Origin: CAVQGZ01 sp942491665
GTDB lineage: Bacteria; Actinomycetota; Actinomycetes; Jiangellales; Jiangellaceae
Length of the DNA: 64,000 nucleotides
Direction: 5' to 3'
Assembly (NCBI GenBank): GCA_942491665.1
Contig: CALOBR010000020.1
Span: 372,001 to 436,000, forward strand
The notes beneath the pieces were generated by a model. The model had not been told where the DNA came from. It worked only from the letters and a program-made list of their open reading frames with translations, and made no database searches. Below, in pieces: positions 8,826-16,006 of the stretch. Numbering within the stretch: the first letter of the stretch is position 1; every line of letters starts with the position of its first letter. The translations under genes and the position numbers were made by a program.

Positions 8826-9845
8826 TCAGACCTCCAGCAGTGCGGCGGCTCGCTCAGCGAGCACGGGGACGTGGGCGCCCATCGTCGCGAAGCCCTCACC
8901 GACCGTCGCCCCGGCCAGGTAGCGCGCGTGCACACCCTCCAGGATCACCGCCAGCTTGAAGACGCCGAACGCGACGTACCAGGTGATGCGCGACAGGTCG
9001 AGGTCGGTTCCCTCGGCATAGGCGGCCAGGGTGGCCCGAGCGTCGAGCAGCCCGTCTGCTGTCGTGGCGCCCAGCACCTCGTCGGACACCTCGACGTAGG
9101 TGAGCATCAGCCCGAGATCGGCCAGCGGGTCACCGATCGTCGAGAGCTCCCAGTCGACGACCGCGGCGACCTCGCTGAGGTCACGGGCGAACATGACGTT
9201 GTCGAGGCGGTAGTCACCGTGCACGATCGTGGTGCGCTGGGTTGTCGGCACGTCGGAACCGAGCGTCGCAGCGATACGGTCGAGCACCGGCAGGTCACGC
9301 GTGCGGCTGGACTCCCACTGCGTCGACCACCGTCGCAGGTTGCGCTCGAGGTAGCCCTCCGGGCGGCCGAAGCGCGACAGGCCGACGGCGTCCGGGTCGA
9401 CCTCGTGCAGCGCGAGCAGGGTCGTCACCAGCATCTGGCTCGCGCCCCGAAGGTCGTCGGCGCTGTAGGGGGCCATGTCGGCGCCGGTGCGCAGCACGAC
9501 GCCGTCGACGTAGTCCATGACGACGAAGGGAGCGCCGATCACGCCGGAGTCTTCGCACAGGTGCAGCACCGGAGGTACCGGGACGGCGCTGTCGGCCAGC
9601 GCCGACATCACCCGGGCCTCACGGGCGACGTCGTGCGCGGTCGCGAGCACGCCGCCCAGCGGGGGGCGCCGCACGACCCAGGTCGTGCGGGCGTCGGTGA
9701 CCCGGTAGGTGACGTTCGACCGTCCGCCGGCGATCACCGTGGCTGTCAGCGGGCCGGCGGGACCGACGTCCAGAACCGCGGACAGGTGGCGGCGCAGCCG
9801 GACGAGGTCGAGCCCGGGCGGGCCGGCGTCGTGGGTCGGGCTCAT
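8826..9845 (-). CDS. Phosphotransferase family protein (APH/ACAD10-like kinase)
   Basis: 339 residues with an aminoglycoside-phosphotransferase/choline-kinase fold. The nucleotide loop is near GGRSNVTYRV (about 42-51), the catalytic loop is VHGDYRLDNVMF (about 210-221) with its Asp and Asn, and the metal-binding Asp lies in VVDWELSTIGDPLADLG. Despite the name, members next to acyl-CoA dehydrogenases are believed to phosphorylate hydroxyacyl or other lipid-derived alcohols, by analogy with ACAD10/11, rather than antibiotics. It sits between an SDR gene 6 nt upstream and the acyl-CoA dehydrogenase 4 nt downstream, so the three form one operon. Confidence 0.92.
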   Translation of the reverse strand: MSPTHDAGPPGLDLVRLRRHLSAVLDVGPAGPLTATVIAGGRSNVTYRVTDARTTWVVRRPPLGGVLATAHDVAREARVMSALADSAVPVPPVLHLCEDSGVIGAPFVVMDYVDGVVLRTGADMAPYSADDLRGASQMLVTTLLALHEVDPDAVGLSRFGRPEGYLERNLRRWSTQWESSRTRDLPVLDRIAATLGSDVPTTQRTTIVHGDYRLDNVMFARDLSEVAAVVDWELSTIGDPLADLGLMLTYVEVSDEVLGATTADGLLDARATLAAYAEGTDLDLSRITWYVAFGVFKLAVILEGVHARYLAGATVGEGFATMGAHVPVLAERAAALLEV

Positions 9846-9851
9846 GGCACG

Positions 9852-10619
9852 TCAGCCGATGGACTGGCGCACCAGGGTGCCGCCGTCCACGACGAGGGTC
9901 TGGCCGGTGATCCACCGCGACGCGTGGCCGGCAAGAAAGACGACAGCATCGGCGATGTCGTCAGGCTCACCGATGCGCTTGAGCGGGAGGGCGTTGGCCA
10001 GCGGCTCCTCGTAGGGCTCCCACATGGCCTTGGCGAGATGCGTGCGCACGACGCCGGGGGCGATGGCGTTCACCCGCACCCCGGGGGCCATCTCGACAGC
10101 CAGCTGGCGGGTGAGGTGGATGAGGGCGGCCTTGGTCGCGTTGTACCAGCCGATGCCCGGCTCGGTAGCCAGCCCGCCGATGCTGGCGATGTTGACGATC
10201 GAGCCGCCGTGCTCGGCGAAGGCGGCCTTCCACACCTGCTGTGACCACATGACCGGGCCCCACATGTTCACGTCGACCGTCTTGTCGGCGCGGGACTTGT
10301 CGAGGTCGGCCATCGGCCCGTAGTACGGGCTGGTGGCGGCGTTGTTGACGAGCACGTCCAGCCCGCCGAGCTGCTCCAGGGTCGCGGCGACGACGAACGC
10401 GGCGGCGTCGGCGTCCGCGGCGTGGCTGGCCATGGCCAGCAGACGCGCTCCCGGCACCTCGGTTCTGATCTGGGCGGCCGTCTCGTCCAACGCCTCTTGC
10501 TTGCGGCTGGTGAGCGTGACGGCTGCCCCCTCACGCACGAGCGCGAGCGCCGTGGCGGCACCGATTCCGCGGGAGGCCCCGGTGACGATCGCGACCTTGC
10601 CGTCCAGTCCGGTGTCCAT
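9852..10619 (-). CDS. SDR family oxidoreductase (first gene of the acyl-CoA dehydrogenase operon)
   Basis: 255 residues, classical short-chain dehydrogenase. TGASRGIG near residue 15 binds NAD(P), VNNAA is present near residue 90, and the catalytic set is Ser in NIASIGG, Tyr and Lys in WYNATKAAL. The C-terminus ends with the usual WITGQTLVVDGG. The substrate is not determined; the context suggests a 3-hydroxyacyl-CoA or related lipid alcohol. A TAGGGT box at 10626-10631 stands 6 nt before the ATG, so the operon mRNA is probably leaderless. About 200 nt without a gene lie upstream, holding a dispersed palindrome. Confidence 0.92.
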   Translation of the reverse strand: MDTGLDGKVAIVTGASRGIGAATALALVREGAAVTLTSRKQEALDETAAQIRTEVPGARLLAMASHAADADAAAFVVAATLEQLGGLDVLVNNAATSPYYGPMADLDKSRADKTVDVNMWGPVMWSQQVWKAAFAEHGGSIVNIASIGGLATEPGIGWYNATKAALIHLTRQLAVEMAPGVRVNAIAPGVVRTHLAKAMWEPYEEPLANALPLKRIGEPDDIADAVVFLAGHASRWITGQTLVVDGGTLVRQSIG

Positions 10620-10681
10620 GCCCTCACCCTAGGCCGACGGCCCGCACCGGCGTCGACGGCCATCCCTGCGCCCATCCCACC

Positions 10682-10739
10682 GCGATCTTGGCGCACGGGC
10701 CGCAAGACTCGAACCATGCGGCTCCAGCGCCAAGATCGC
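10682..10739. repeat. Dispersed palindromic element, copy A (58 bp)
   Basis: Two perfect 13-bp arms, GCGATCTTGGCGC and GCGCCAAGATCGC, face each other across 32 bp. Related elements lie at 26216-26269 and 38036-38094; copies A and C also share TGCGGCTC before the right arm and GCCGG after it. This copy lies between two minus-strand genes, in a 200-nt gap that otherwise contains only G-rich low-complexity sequence (10770-10815). It resembles REP/MITE-type extragenic palindromes; no coding capacity is seen. Confidence 0.75.
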
Positions 10740-10821
10740 CGGGGTTGGGGTGCCGGGGAGGCCCAGGGCGCGGGCGGGCAGGGCGGGGCGGGGCGGGGCG
10801 GCCAGGGGCGGGGGCGCCGGT

Positions 10822-11175
10822 CTAGGCGACGCGGCCGGGCTTGCCGCCCTTGGCGACCACCGGCAGCCCTGCCGCCGCCCACGCCTGCATGCCGCCAGTG
10901 AGGTTGAGGACGGTGAAGCCGGCCGCACGCAGCTGCGTGGCGGCGGAGTCGGAGCGGCGGCCCGAGCGACACACGGTGACGATCGTGCGGTCCTTCGGCA
11001 GCTCGGCCTGGCGGTGGCCCACCACGGAGAGGGCCATGTGCTTGGCCTTCGGCGCGTGCCCGGCCTGCCACTCGTGCGGCTCGCGGACGTCGAGAAGCAG
11101 CGCACCGTCGGTGACCATCTGCTGAGCCGCGACCGCGTCGACCTCATCCTTCTTCTTACGGGAGAAGAGTCCCAT
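10822..11175 (-). CDS. Rhodanese-like sulfurtransferase, second of the operon
   Basis: 117 residues with a single rhodanese domain. After the basic start MGLFSRKKKDE comes LLLDVREPHEWQAGHAP, the conserved domain opening, and the active loop CRSGRRS at about residues 75-81, whose Cys carries the persulfide. It moves sulfane sulfur between acceptors in the cytoplasm. Its ATG shares one base with the stop of the upstream rhodanese (TGATG), so translation is coupled. With the CstR-like regulator upstream it should take part in persulfide or sulfide detoxification. Confidence 0.92.
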   Translation of the reverse strand: MGLFSRKKKDEVDAVAAQQMVTDGALLLDVREPHEWQAGHAPKAKHMALSVVGHRQAELPKDRTIVTVCRSGRRSDSAATQLRAAGFTVLNLTGGMQAWAAAGLPVVAKGGKPGRVA

Positions 11176-11489
11176 CAAGCATCCCGTCCCTTCGTGACGT
11201 CGTAGCCGGAAGTGATCCAGTCGCTGGTGCCGCCCGTGACGTTGCGGACGTCGTAGCCCTGCCCGGCCAGCCAGGTGGCCGCGGTGAACGAGCGACCCCC
11301 CGTCTGGCAGATCAGGTAGATGGTCTCGCTCTTGGGCAGATCGGAGTGCTTGAGAGGCACCATCGCCAGCGGCATCAGCTCGGCACCTGGGACGTGGCCG
11401 GCCTCGTACTCCTGGGGCTCGCGGACGTCGACGACATGCGCCCCACCGTCGGCCATCGCGGACTTGAGCTCGGACACTGTCACATGCAC
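11175..11489 (-). CDS. Rhodanese-like sulfurtransferase, first of the operon
   Basis: 104 residues, a single rhodanese domain. VVDVREPQEYEAGHVPGAE marks the domain start and CQTGGRS (about 70-76) is the active-site loop with the persulfide Cys. The start was set at GTG 11489 because AAGGAG lies 6 nt upstream; the longer open frame has no ribosome site. It follows the CsoR/CstR-type regulator by 65 nt and overlaps the next rhodanese by one base, giving a three-gene sulfur-handling operon. Confidence 0.9.
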   Translation of the reverse strand: MHVTVSELKSAMADGGAHVVDVREPQEYEAGHVPGAELMPLAMVPLKHSDLPKSETIYLICQTGGRSFTAATWLAGQGYDVRNVTGGTSDWITSGYDVTKGRDA

Positions 11490-11554
11490 CTGGTACTCCT
11501 TACGACCATACGGATTCGGGGCGATGCCGACCTTCTGCTGCTCATGATGTCTGT

Positions 11555-11824
11555 TCAGGCGAGAGACAAGAAGAGCTTCTCGAGCTCGGGGCGCGACAGC
11601 TCGGGCTTCTCGCCCCGGTCTTCGGCGGCAGCACACTGCACGAGGCCGCTGGCCACGACCTTGAAACCGGCCCGGTCAAGAGCTCGGGACGCCGCGGCGA
11701 TCTGGGTCACGACGTCGGCGCAGCCGCGACCATCCTCGATCATGGCGATGACGCCGTCGAGCTGACCGCGCACGCGGCGCAGCCGAGTTGCGACGTCGTG
11801 TGCGACGTTGGGGTCTACCTGCAT
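11555..11824 (-). CDS. CsoR/FrmR-family repressor, persulfide-sensing CstR-like type
   Basis: 89 residues, an all-helical CsoR/RcnR/FrmR-type regulator. The two conserved cysteines are Cys35 (RGCADVV) and Cys64 (LVQCAA). Copper sensors of this family have a His four residues before the second Cys; here that position is Gly60, so the Cys-His-Cys copper site is incomplete. Loss of that His together with downstream rhodaneses is the pattern of CstR-type persulfide sensors, in which the two cysteines form a sulfur-bridged link and release DNA. The start has AGGAGG 5 nt upstream. A dyad operator (11853-11868) lies just upstream. Confidence 0.87.
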   Translation of the reverse strand: MQVDPNVAHDVATRLRRVRGQLDGVIAMIEDGRGCADVVTQIAAASRALDRAGFKVVASGLVQCAAAEDRGEKPELSRPELEKLFLSLA

Positions 11825-11852
11825 GACGGCCTCCTGAGCGTGGACCATCACT

Positions 11853-11868
11853 ATACCCCCTGGGGTAT
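11853..11868. promoter_or_regulatory. CsoR/CstR-type operator
   Basis: The dyad ATACCCC-CT-GGGGTAT has perfect 7-bp arms around a 2-bp centre. G-tract/C-tract inverted repeats flanked by TA are the known operator type of CsoR and CstR repressors. It stands 29 nt upstream of the repressor start, consistent with autoregulation of the regulator-rhodanese operon. It also touches the last base of the ideR stop region, so it lies in a tight gap between two same-strand genes. Confidence 0.8.
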
Positions 11869-12569
11869 CAAGGTGCAGTGTTGACGTACACGTGCTGGGC
11901 GTGCTCCTCGGGAAGGATCACGGTGACACCCTGCCCGCGCATCTGGACGCCGAGGGCCGTCGGTTCGACGGTGACCTGCGCACCTGGCAAGGCGCCGACC
12001 CTGCGCAGCGCAGTCATCACGTCGTGGTGGGCCTGCAGCGGCTCGGCCAGGCGCCGCACGACGACCTCGGCGCGGGCCAGCGGCAAGGACGACAGCGCAA
12101 CGGCGTCTACTCCCGCCGACGGGCCGGCGGAGCCGTCGTCGCGCTGCACGCCCAGCTCGGCCAGGCCCGGGATGGGGTTGCCGTAGGGCGAGACCGTCGG
12201 CGTGTCGAGGATGGAGACCAGCCGCCGCTCGACGTCGTCGGAGATCACGTGCTCCCACCGGCACGCCTCGTCGTGGACGAGCGCCCAGTCGAGCCCGATC
12301 ACGTCGGTGAGCAGGCGCTCGGCCAGCCGGTGCTTGCGCATCACACGGGTGGCGTACGCCTGCCCCTCGTCGGTGAGCTCAAGGCGACGGTCGTCCCCGA
12401 CGCGCAGCAGGCCGTCACGTTCCATGCGGGCCACGGTCTGGCTGACCGTGGGGCCCGACTGGTGCAGGCGTTCGGCGATACGTGCGCGCAACGCCACGAC
12501 GCCCTCTTCGTGGAGCTCGAAGATCGTGCGGAGATACATCTCCGTCGTGTCGATCAGGTCGCCGCTCAC
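11868..12569 (-). CDS. ideR: Iron-dependent repressor IdeR (DtxR family)
   Basis: 233 residues, full length for IdeR/DtxR. The winged-helix domain (LIDTTEMYLRTIFELHEEG, then QSGPTVSQTVARMERDGLL) binds DNA. The dimer domain carries metal ligands in RKHRLAERLL and EACRWEHVISDDVERR, giving the Cys-Glu-His set of site 1 and His residues of site 2. A C-terminal SH3-like domain follows. With Fe2+ it represses siderophore and iron-uptake genes. GTG 12569 is chosen because family homology begins there. It is divergent from the photolyase gene; no iron-box palindrome was recognised in the 156-nt gap. Confidence 0.95.
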   Translation of the reverse strand: MSGDLIDTTEMYLRTIFELHEEGVVALRARIAERLHQSGPTVSQTVARMERDGLLRVGDDRRLELTDEGQAYATRVMRKHRLAERLLTDVIGLDWALVHDEACRWEHVISDDVERRLVSILDTPTVSPYGNPIPGLAELGVQRDDGSAGPSAGVDAVALSSLPLARAEVVVRRLAEPLQAHHDVMTALRRVGALPGAQVTVEPTALGVQMRGQGVTVILPEEHAQHVYVNTAP

Positions 12570-12725
12570 GCCCGTCCACTCCCGTCCGTGCTGTCGACGG
12601 GCAGGGTAGTCGCCAGACTCAGACGGCACCGCCGCGACGCCGCACGCGGCCGCTGCCGACCAGAGCGGTCTCGCGCCCTCCCCCACAGCGAGCGCCCGGC
12701 CCTGGCCCCTCGTAGCGTCCGCACC

Positions 12726-14090
12726 ATGGTTTCGGTGCTCTGGTTTCGACGTGACCTGCGACTGGCCGACAACCCTGCGCTCCTTCGCGCCGCCACGGAC
12801 GGCGACGGCCGGGTCGTGCCGCTCTTCGTGCTCGACCCCGCGCTCTGGGGGCCTGCCGGGGACGTGCGGCGCGCCTACCTCAATGCGTCGCTGCGTGCTC
12901 TGGACGCGTCGATGGGCGGGGCGTTACACGTGCGCCGCGGCGACCCGGTCGACGTGGTGCGCACCGTGGCCCGCAGCGCCGGAGCCACCAGCGTGCACGT
13001 CGCCGCCGACACCGGGCCCTACGGCCGCCGACGCGACAGCGCCGTGCAAGTCGCGCTCACCGACGCCGACATCACCTTCGTGCGCACCGGGTGCTCCTAC
13101 GCCGTGCCCCCCGGAGCAGTGCGCAAGCAGGACGACGGTCCCTACTCGGTGTTCACGCCATTCAGCCGGGCCTGGCGCGAAGGCGGCTGGCCCGACCCGG
13201 CCCCGCTGCCCGACCAGGTCACCTGGGCGGTGCCGACCGGTGGCGGCGACCGGATGTACGAGGATCCCGACCTCGGCGACCTGACCCTGCCCGAGGCGGG
13301 CGAGGCAGCGGCGCTGCGCCGGTGGCAGACGTTTCGCGACGCCGGCGAGCAAGGTCTGGACGGCTATGCCGAGCGCCGCGACCGTCCGGACCTGGCCGGC
13401 ACAAGCGTTCTGAGCCACCACCTGAAGTGGGGCGAGATCCACCCCCGCACGTTGCTGGCCGACCTCAGGTCGCGCACTGGCCCCGGGCCCGACACGTTTC
13501 GCACCGAGCTGGCCTGGCGGGAGTTCTACGCCGACGTGCTCTGGCACCGGCCCGCGACCGCCCGGGAGTACCTGCGACCCCAGTACGCCGCGATGCAGTA
13601 CGACCGGCCGGGTGACGACCTGCAGGCCTGGGCTCAGGGCCGCACCGGTTACCCGTTCGTCGATGCGGGCATGCGCCAGCTACGCAGCGAGGGCTGGATG
13701 CACAACCGCGTGCGCATGGTGGTCGCGTCGTTCCTCGTCAAAGATCTGCACGTGGAGTGGCAGCACGGCGCACGGCACTTCATGCGCTGGCTTCGCGACG
13801 GCGACCTCGCGTCGAACTCGCACGGCTGGCAGTGGACGGCCGGGTCGGGCACCGACGCGTCGCCCTACTTCCGCGTCTTCAACCCGGTGACACAAGGGCT
13901 GAGGTTCGACCCGGACGGGGAGTACGTCCGTCGCTACGTCCCCGAGCTCAGCCATCTGCCCGGCCCGACGGCACACGAGCCCTGGGCGACGGACGACGGC
14001 TACGCGCACGGCTACCCGCAACCCATCGTCGACCACGCCGAGGAGCGCAAGGAGGCGCTGCGCCGGCTCAAGGCGATGACGTCCGGCTGA
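12726..14090 (+). CDS. phrB: Deoxyribodipyrimidine photolyase (cryptochrome/photolyase family)
   Basis: 454 residues. The N-terminal domain begins VLWFRRDLRLADNPAL, the classical class I photolyase start that holds the antenna cofactor. The C-terminal FAD domain shows LSHHLKWGEIHPRTL, FRTELAWREFYADVLWHRP, TGYPFVDAGMRQLRSEGWMH and GDLASNSHGWQWTAGSGTD, including the Trp electron chain and the Asn/Asp around flavin. It repairs cyclobutane pyrimidine dimers with blue light. TAGCGT at 12713-12718 ends 7 nt before the ATG, so the mRNA is probably leaderless. The frame is open for 834 nt upstream, but that part is a shadow of ideR. Confidence 0.95.
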   Translation: MVSVLWFRRDLRLADNPALLRAATDGDGRVVPLFVLDPALWGPAGDVRRAYLNASLRALDASMGGALHVRRGDPVDVVRTVARSAGATSVHVAADTGPYGRRRDSAVQVALTDADITFVRTGCSYAVPPGAVRKQDDGPYSVFTPFSRAWREGGWPDPAPLPDQVTWAVPTGGGDRMYEDPDLGDLTLPEAGEAAALRRWQTFRDAGEQGLDGYAERRDRPDLAGTSVLSHHLKWGEIHPRTLLADLRSRTGPGPDTFRTELAWREFYADVLWHRPATAREYLRPQYAAMQYDRPGDDLQAWAQGRTGYPFVDAGMRQLRSEGWMHNRVRMVVASFLVKDLHVEWQHGARHFMRWLRDGDLASNSHGWQWTAGSGTDASPYFRVFNPVTQGLRFDPDGEYVRRYVPELSHLPGPTAHEPWATDDGYAHGYPQPIVDHAEERKEALRRLKAMTSG

Positions 14091-14139
14091 GGCCGCGGCA
14101 GTCCCGGATCGGCACGAAGACGCCGGTCGGTAGGGCAAG

Positions 14140-14949
14140 ATGCTCCAGGTGCTCGTCGTGACCGTGATCAGCCTCAAGGGTGGGGTCGGCAAGACCACCG
14201 TGACCCTCGGGCTCGCCGGTGCCGCGGCGGCGCGCGGGCTGCGCACGCTGGTGGTGGACCTCGACCCGCAGGGCAACGCCACGCTCGCGCTCGACCCGGT
14301 GTCGGCGGAGTTCACGAGCAATGACGTGCTGGCCGACGCACGCTCCGGCGTGATGGTGCAAGCCGTCACCGACTCTGCGTGGGACGACAAGATCAAGGTC
14401 GTGCCCAGCGAGCCGTCCCTCGAGCACCGCAACCATCCGGTCGACGGACGCGGCGGCGAGCACCGGCTGCGGACCACGATGCAGGGCGTGGCCGGCTTCG
14501 ACCTCGTGCTCGTCGACACCCCGCCGAGCCTGGGTGAGCTCACCAAGAACGCGCTGGCCGCCAGCGACCGCGCCGTGGTGGTGGCCGAGCCGACCGCGTT
14601 CTCGCTCACCGGAGCACAGCAGGCGCTCACCGCGATAGACGTCGTGCGCACCGGTTTCAACCTGCGCCTGCGTCCGGCCGGCATCGTCGTCAACCGCTAC
14701 CGCGCCCGCTCCTCCGAGCACCGCTACCGCCACGCCGAGCTCGTGAGCGCCTACGGGCCACTGGTTCTCGAACCCGTGCTGCCCGAGCGCTCGGCCGTCG
14801 ACGCAGCCGCCGGCGCCCACGTACCAGTCCAGCGCTGGCCATCGCCGGGCGCCCGCGAGATCGCCCGCGCCATGAGCACCCACCTCACCACGGTCGTCGC
14901 CTCGGCGTCCGGACCCGACGCCCCGCTGACGAAGGGACTCCGCGGATGA
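14140..14949 (+). CDS. ParA-family ATPase
   Basis: 269 residues. The deviant Walker A KGGVGKTTVTLGLA is near residue 13, Walker A' DLDPQGNAT near residue 43 and Walker B LVLVDTPPSLG near residue 125, all typical of ParA/Soj/MinD ATPases that pattern DNA or protein cargo on the nucleoid or membrane. It is not next to a recognisable parB or an origin, so it is an orphan ParA. The ATG at 14140 lacks a good ribosome site; GTG codons at 14149 and 14158 are alternatives. It overlaps a small basic gene by 4 nt (ATGA), which is the likely partner. Confidence 0.92.
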   Translation: MLQVLVVTVISLKGGVGKTTVTLGLAGAAAARGLRTLVVDLDPQGNATLALDPVSAEFTSNDVLADARSGVMVQAVTDSAWDDKIKVVPSEPSLEHRNHPVDGRGGEHRLRTTMQGVAGFDLVLVDTPPSLGELTKNALAASDRAVVVAEPTAFSLTGAQQALTAIDVVRTGFNLRLRPAGIVVNRYRARSSEHRYRHAELVSAYGPLVLEPVLPERSAVDAAAGAHVPVQRWPSPGAREIARAMSTHLTTVVASASGPDAPLTKGLRG

Positions 14950-15257
14950 GCCACGCCCCCACCCCGCAGCCCCGTCCGGCGTTGCGCAAGGCAGCCGACG
15001 GGTCCGTGCACCCGGCCTCGGCTGTGCTGAGCTCGCTCGCCGTGACCGTTCCGTCGCCCGGCGAGTCCGGCAAGCAGGGCGGCAAGAAGACCAAGAAGAA
15101 CGGCAAGCCCAAGAAGGCCGCACCCGTCGAGGTGGTCGCCCTGCAGGTCGAGCTGCCCAAGCCGGTGCGCAAGGCGCTGCGCAAGCGGGCCGCCGAGTAC
15201 GGCTGGACCGCCGAAGAAGCCGCCGCCCAGGTGCTGCGCGTCTGGGCGGACAACTGA
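14946..15257 (+). CDS. Small Lys-rich protein, probable ParA partner with RHH-like C-terminus
   Basis: 103 residues, start overlapping the parA stop (ATGA). Residues 1-40 are Pro/Ala-rich, 41-59 are a Lys-rich tract (KKTKKNGKPKK), and 60-103 read VVALQVELPKPVRKALRKRA then EYGWTAEEAAAQVLRVW. That last part fits a strand-helix-helix plan like ribbon-helix-helix DNA-binding domains. Translational coupling suggests it works with the ParA ATPase, perhaps as the DNA- or cargo-binding adaptor. No named family was recognised. Confidence 0.8.
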   Translation: MSHAPTPQPRPALRKAADGSVHPASAVLSSLAVTVPSPGESGKQGGKKTKKNGKPKKAAPVEVVALQVELPKPVRKALRKRAAEYGWTAEEAAAQVLRVWADN

Positions 15258-15274
15258 GCGTCTCGCCCCGCGCA

Positions 15275-15727
15275 GTGCTGCGGGTGTGGCAGGTGCCCTA
15301 CACCCACCCGGACGCGCACGTGCTCGTCGAGGCAGTCCAGCAGGAGTACGTGCAGCGCTACGGCGGACCCGACGAGACGCCGCTGGCGGCAGCCGACCTC
15401 GACCCGCCCGCTGGTGTGTTTCTGCTCGGCGCTCTGGACGCCGCGCCGGTGGCATGCGGCGGGATACGCCGGGTCGACGGTGACACCGCCGAGATCAAGC
15501 GGATGTACGTCGCGCCGGCCGCGCGCCGCCGAGGGCTGGCGCGGGCGATGCTCGCCCGGCTGGAGACCGCAGCTCGAGACGCCGGCTACGCCCGGCTCGT
15601 GCTGGAGTCGGGCAACGCCCAGCCCGAGGCGCTCGCGCTGTACCGGTCGTCCGGCTATGCCCCGGTCACCCCGTACGGCTTCTACCGGTGCCACACCGAG
15701 GCCAACTCGCTCGGCACAACTCTGTGA
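15275..15727 (+). CDS. GNAT family N-acetyltransferase
   Basis: 150 residues. IKRMYVAPAARRRGLARAML (about 73-92) is the acetyl-CoA-binding motif A with the RxxGxG/A-like turn, followed by GYARLVLESGNAQPEALALY and a closing YGFYR strand. It transfers an acetyl group from acetyl-CoA to an unknown amine. GTG 15275 is the only usable start after the stop of the upstream gene (17-nt gap), so it may belong to the parA transcription unit. The next 280 nt have no ordinary gene but hold a predicted RNA element. Confidence 0.9.
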   Translation: MLRVWQVPYTHPDAHVLVEAVQQEYVQRYGGPDETPLAAADLDPPAGVFLLGALDAAPVACGGIRRVDGDTAEIKRMYVAPAARRRGLARAMLARLETAARDAGYARLVLESGNAQPEALALYRSSGYAPVTPYGFYRCHTEANSLGTTL

Positions 15728-15772
15728 GCGCGCCACGCACCGAAATGAGTGGCGCGCACGCCCGCACGGATC

Positions 15773-15994
15773 TAGCGTTCTACGCACACAAGAAGGGAGG
15801 TGGTCCGGTAGTGAGTATTCGCTGGACATGTGAGGTGGCTCCCGCTTAGCCGCCCGGTTCTTCCGGACGACTCCTTTGGGCGTCGTGCAGCCGAGCGGCT
15901 GGCGAATCCCCTGGTAGTCACCCGATCCGCGGGCCCCGAGCCGTCCACTCGGGCTCCGTCGCCTGATGGCGATGGGTAAGACGCCCGCGGATCG
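15773..15994 (+). ncRNA. Predicted structured RNA with an embedded leader peptide
   Basis: The gap between the convergent GNAT and pdxH genes contains ordered structure. A TAGCGT box (15773-15778) could start a transcript near 15785. A leader-peptide frame follows (15811-15849). Then come hairpins CCGG-TTCTT-CCGG (15854-15866), ACGAC/GTCGT (15867-15886) and CAGCC/GGCTG (15888-15901). Last is a junction closed by a perfect 12-bp stem, CGATCCGCGGGC (15923-15934) with GCCCGCGGATCG (15983-15994), enclosing CCCGAG/CTCGGG (15935-15953) and CCGTCGCC/GGCGATGG (15956-15975). No plus-strand gene follows, so it would be a stand-alone RNA. No known RNA family was recognised and transcription is inferred. 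Confidence 0.5.
15811..15849 (+). CDS. Predicted 12-residue leader peptide MSIRWTCEVAPA
   Basis: A GTG codon stands 7 nt after the very strong ribosome site GAAGGGAGGTGG. The frame encodes MSIRWTCEVAPA and stops at TAG, immediately before a series of hairpins. The same frame is open upstream to an ATG at 15745, which would give 34 residues, but the ribosome site marks the GTG as the better start. A tiny well-initiated frame ahead of folded RNA is the layout of attenuation leaders; here no structural gene follows on the same strand. It contains single Trp and Cys codons, not a run. Function unknown. Confidence 0.45.
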   Translation: MSIRWTCEVAPA

Positions 15995-16006
15995 CCTACG
16001 CCCCGG

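Noticed and set aside
8826..9845. Aminoglycoside resistance kinase
   Set aside because: The fold is shared, but the operon with an acyl-CoA dehydrogenase and an SDR points to lipid-derived substrates.
10770..10815. G-rich tract as a G-quadruplex regulator
   Set aside because: The runs of G are in a simple GGGGC-type low-complexity stretch after a gene; nothing links them to a promoter.
15745..15849. 34-residue gene from ATG 15745, with an AHKKG motif like ribosomal protein L27
   Set aside because: The rest does not resemble L27, and the strong ribosome site lies inside this frame just before GTG 15811. The shorter leader peptide is better supported.
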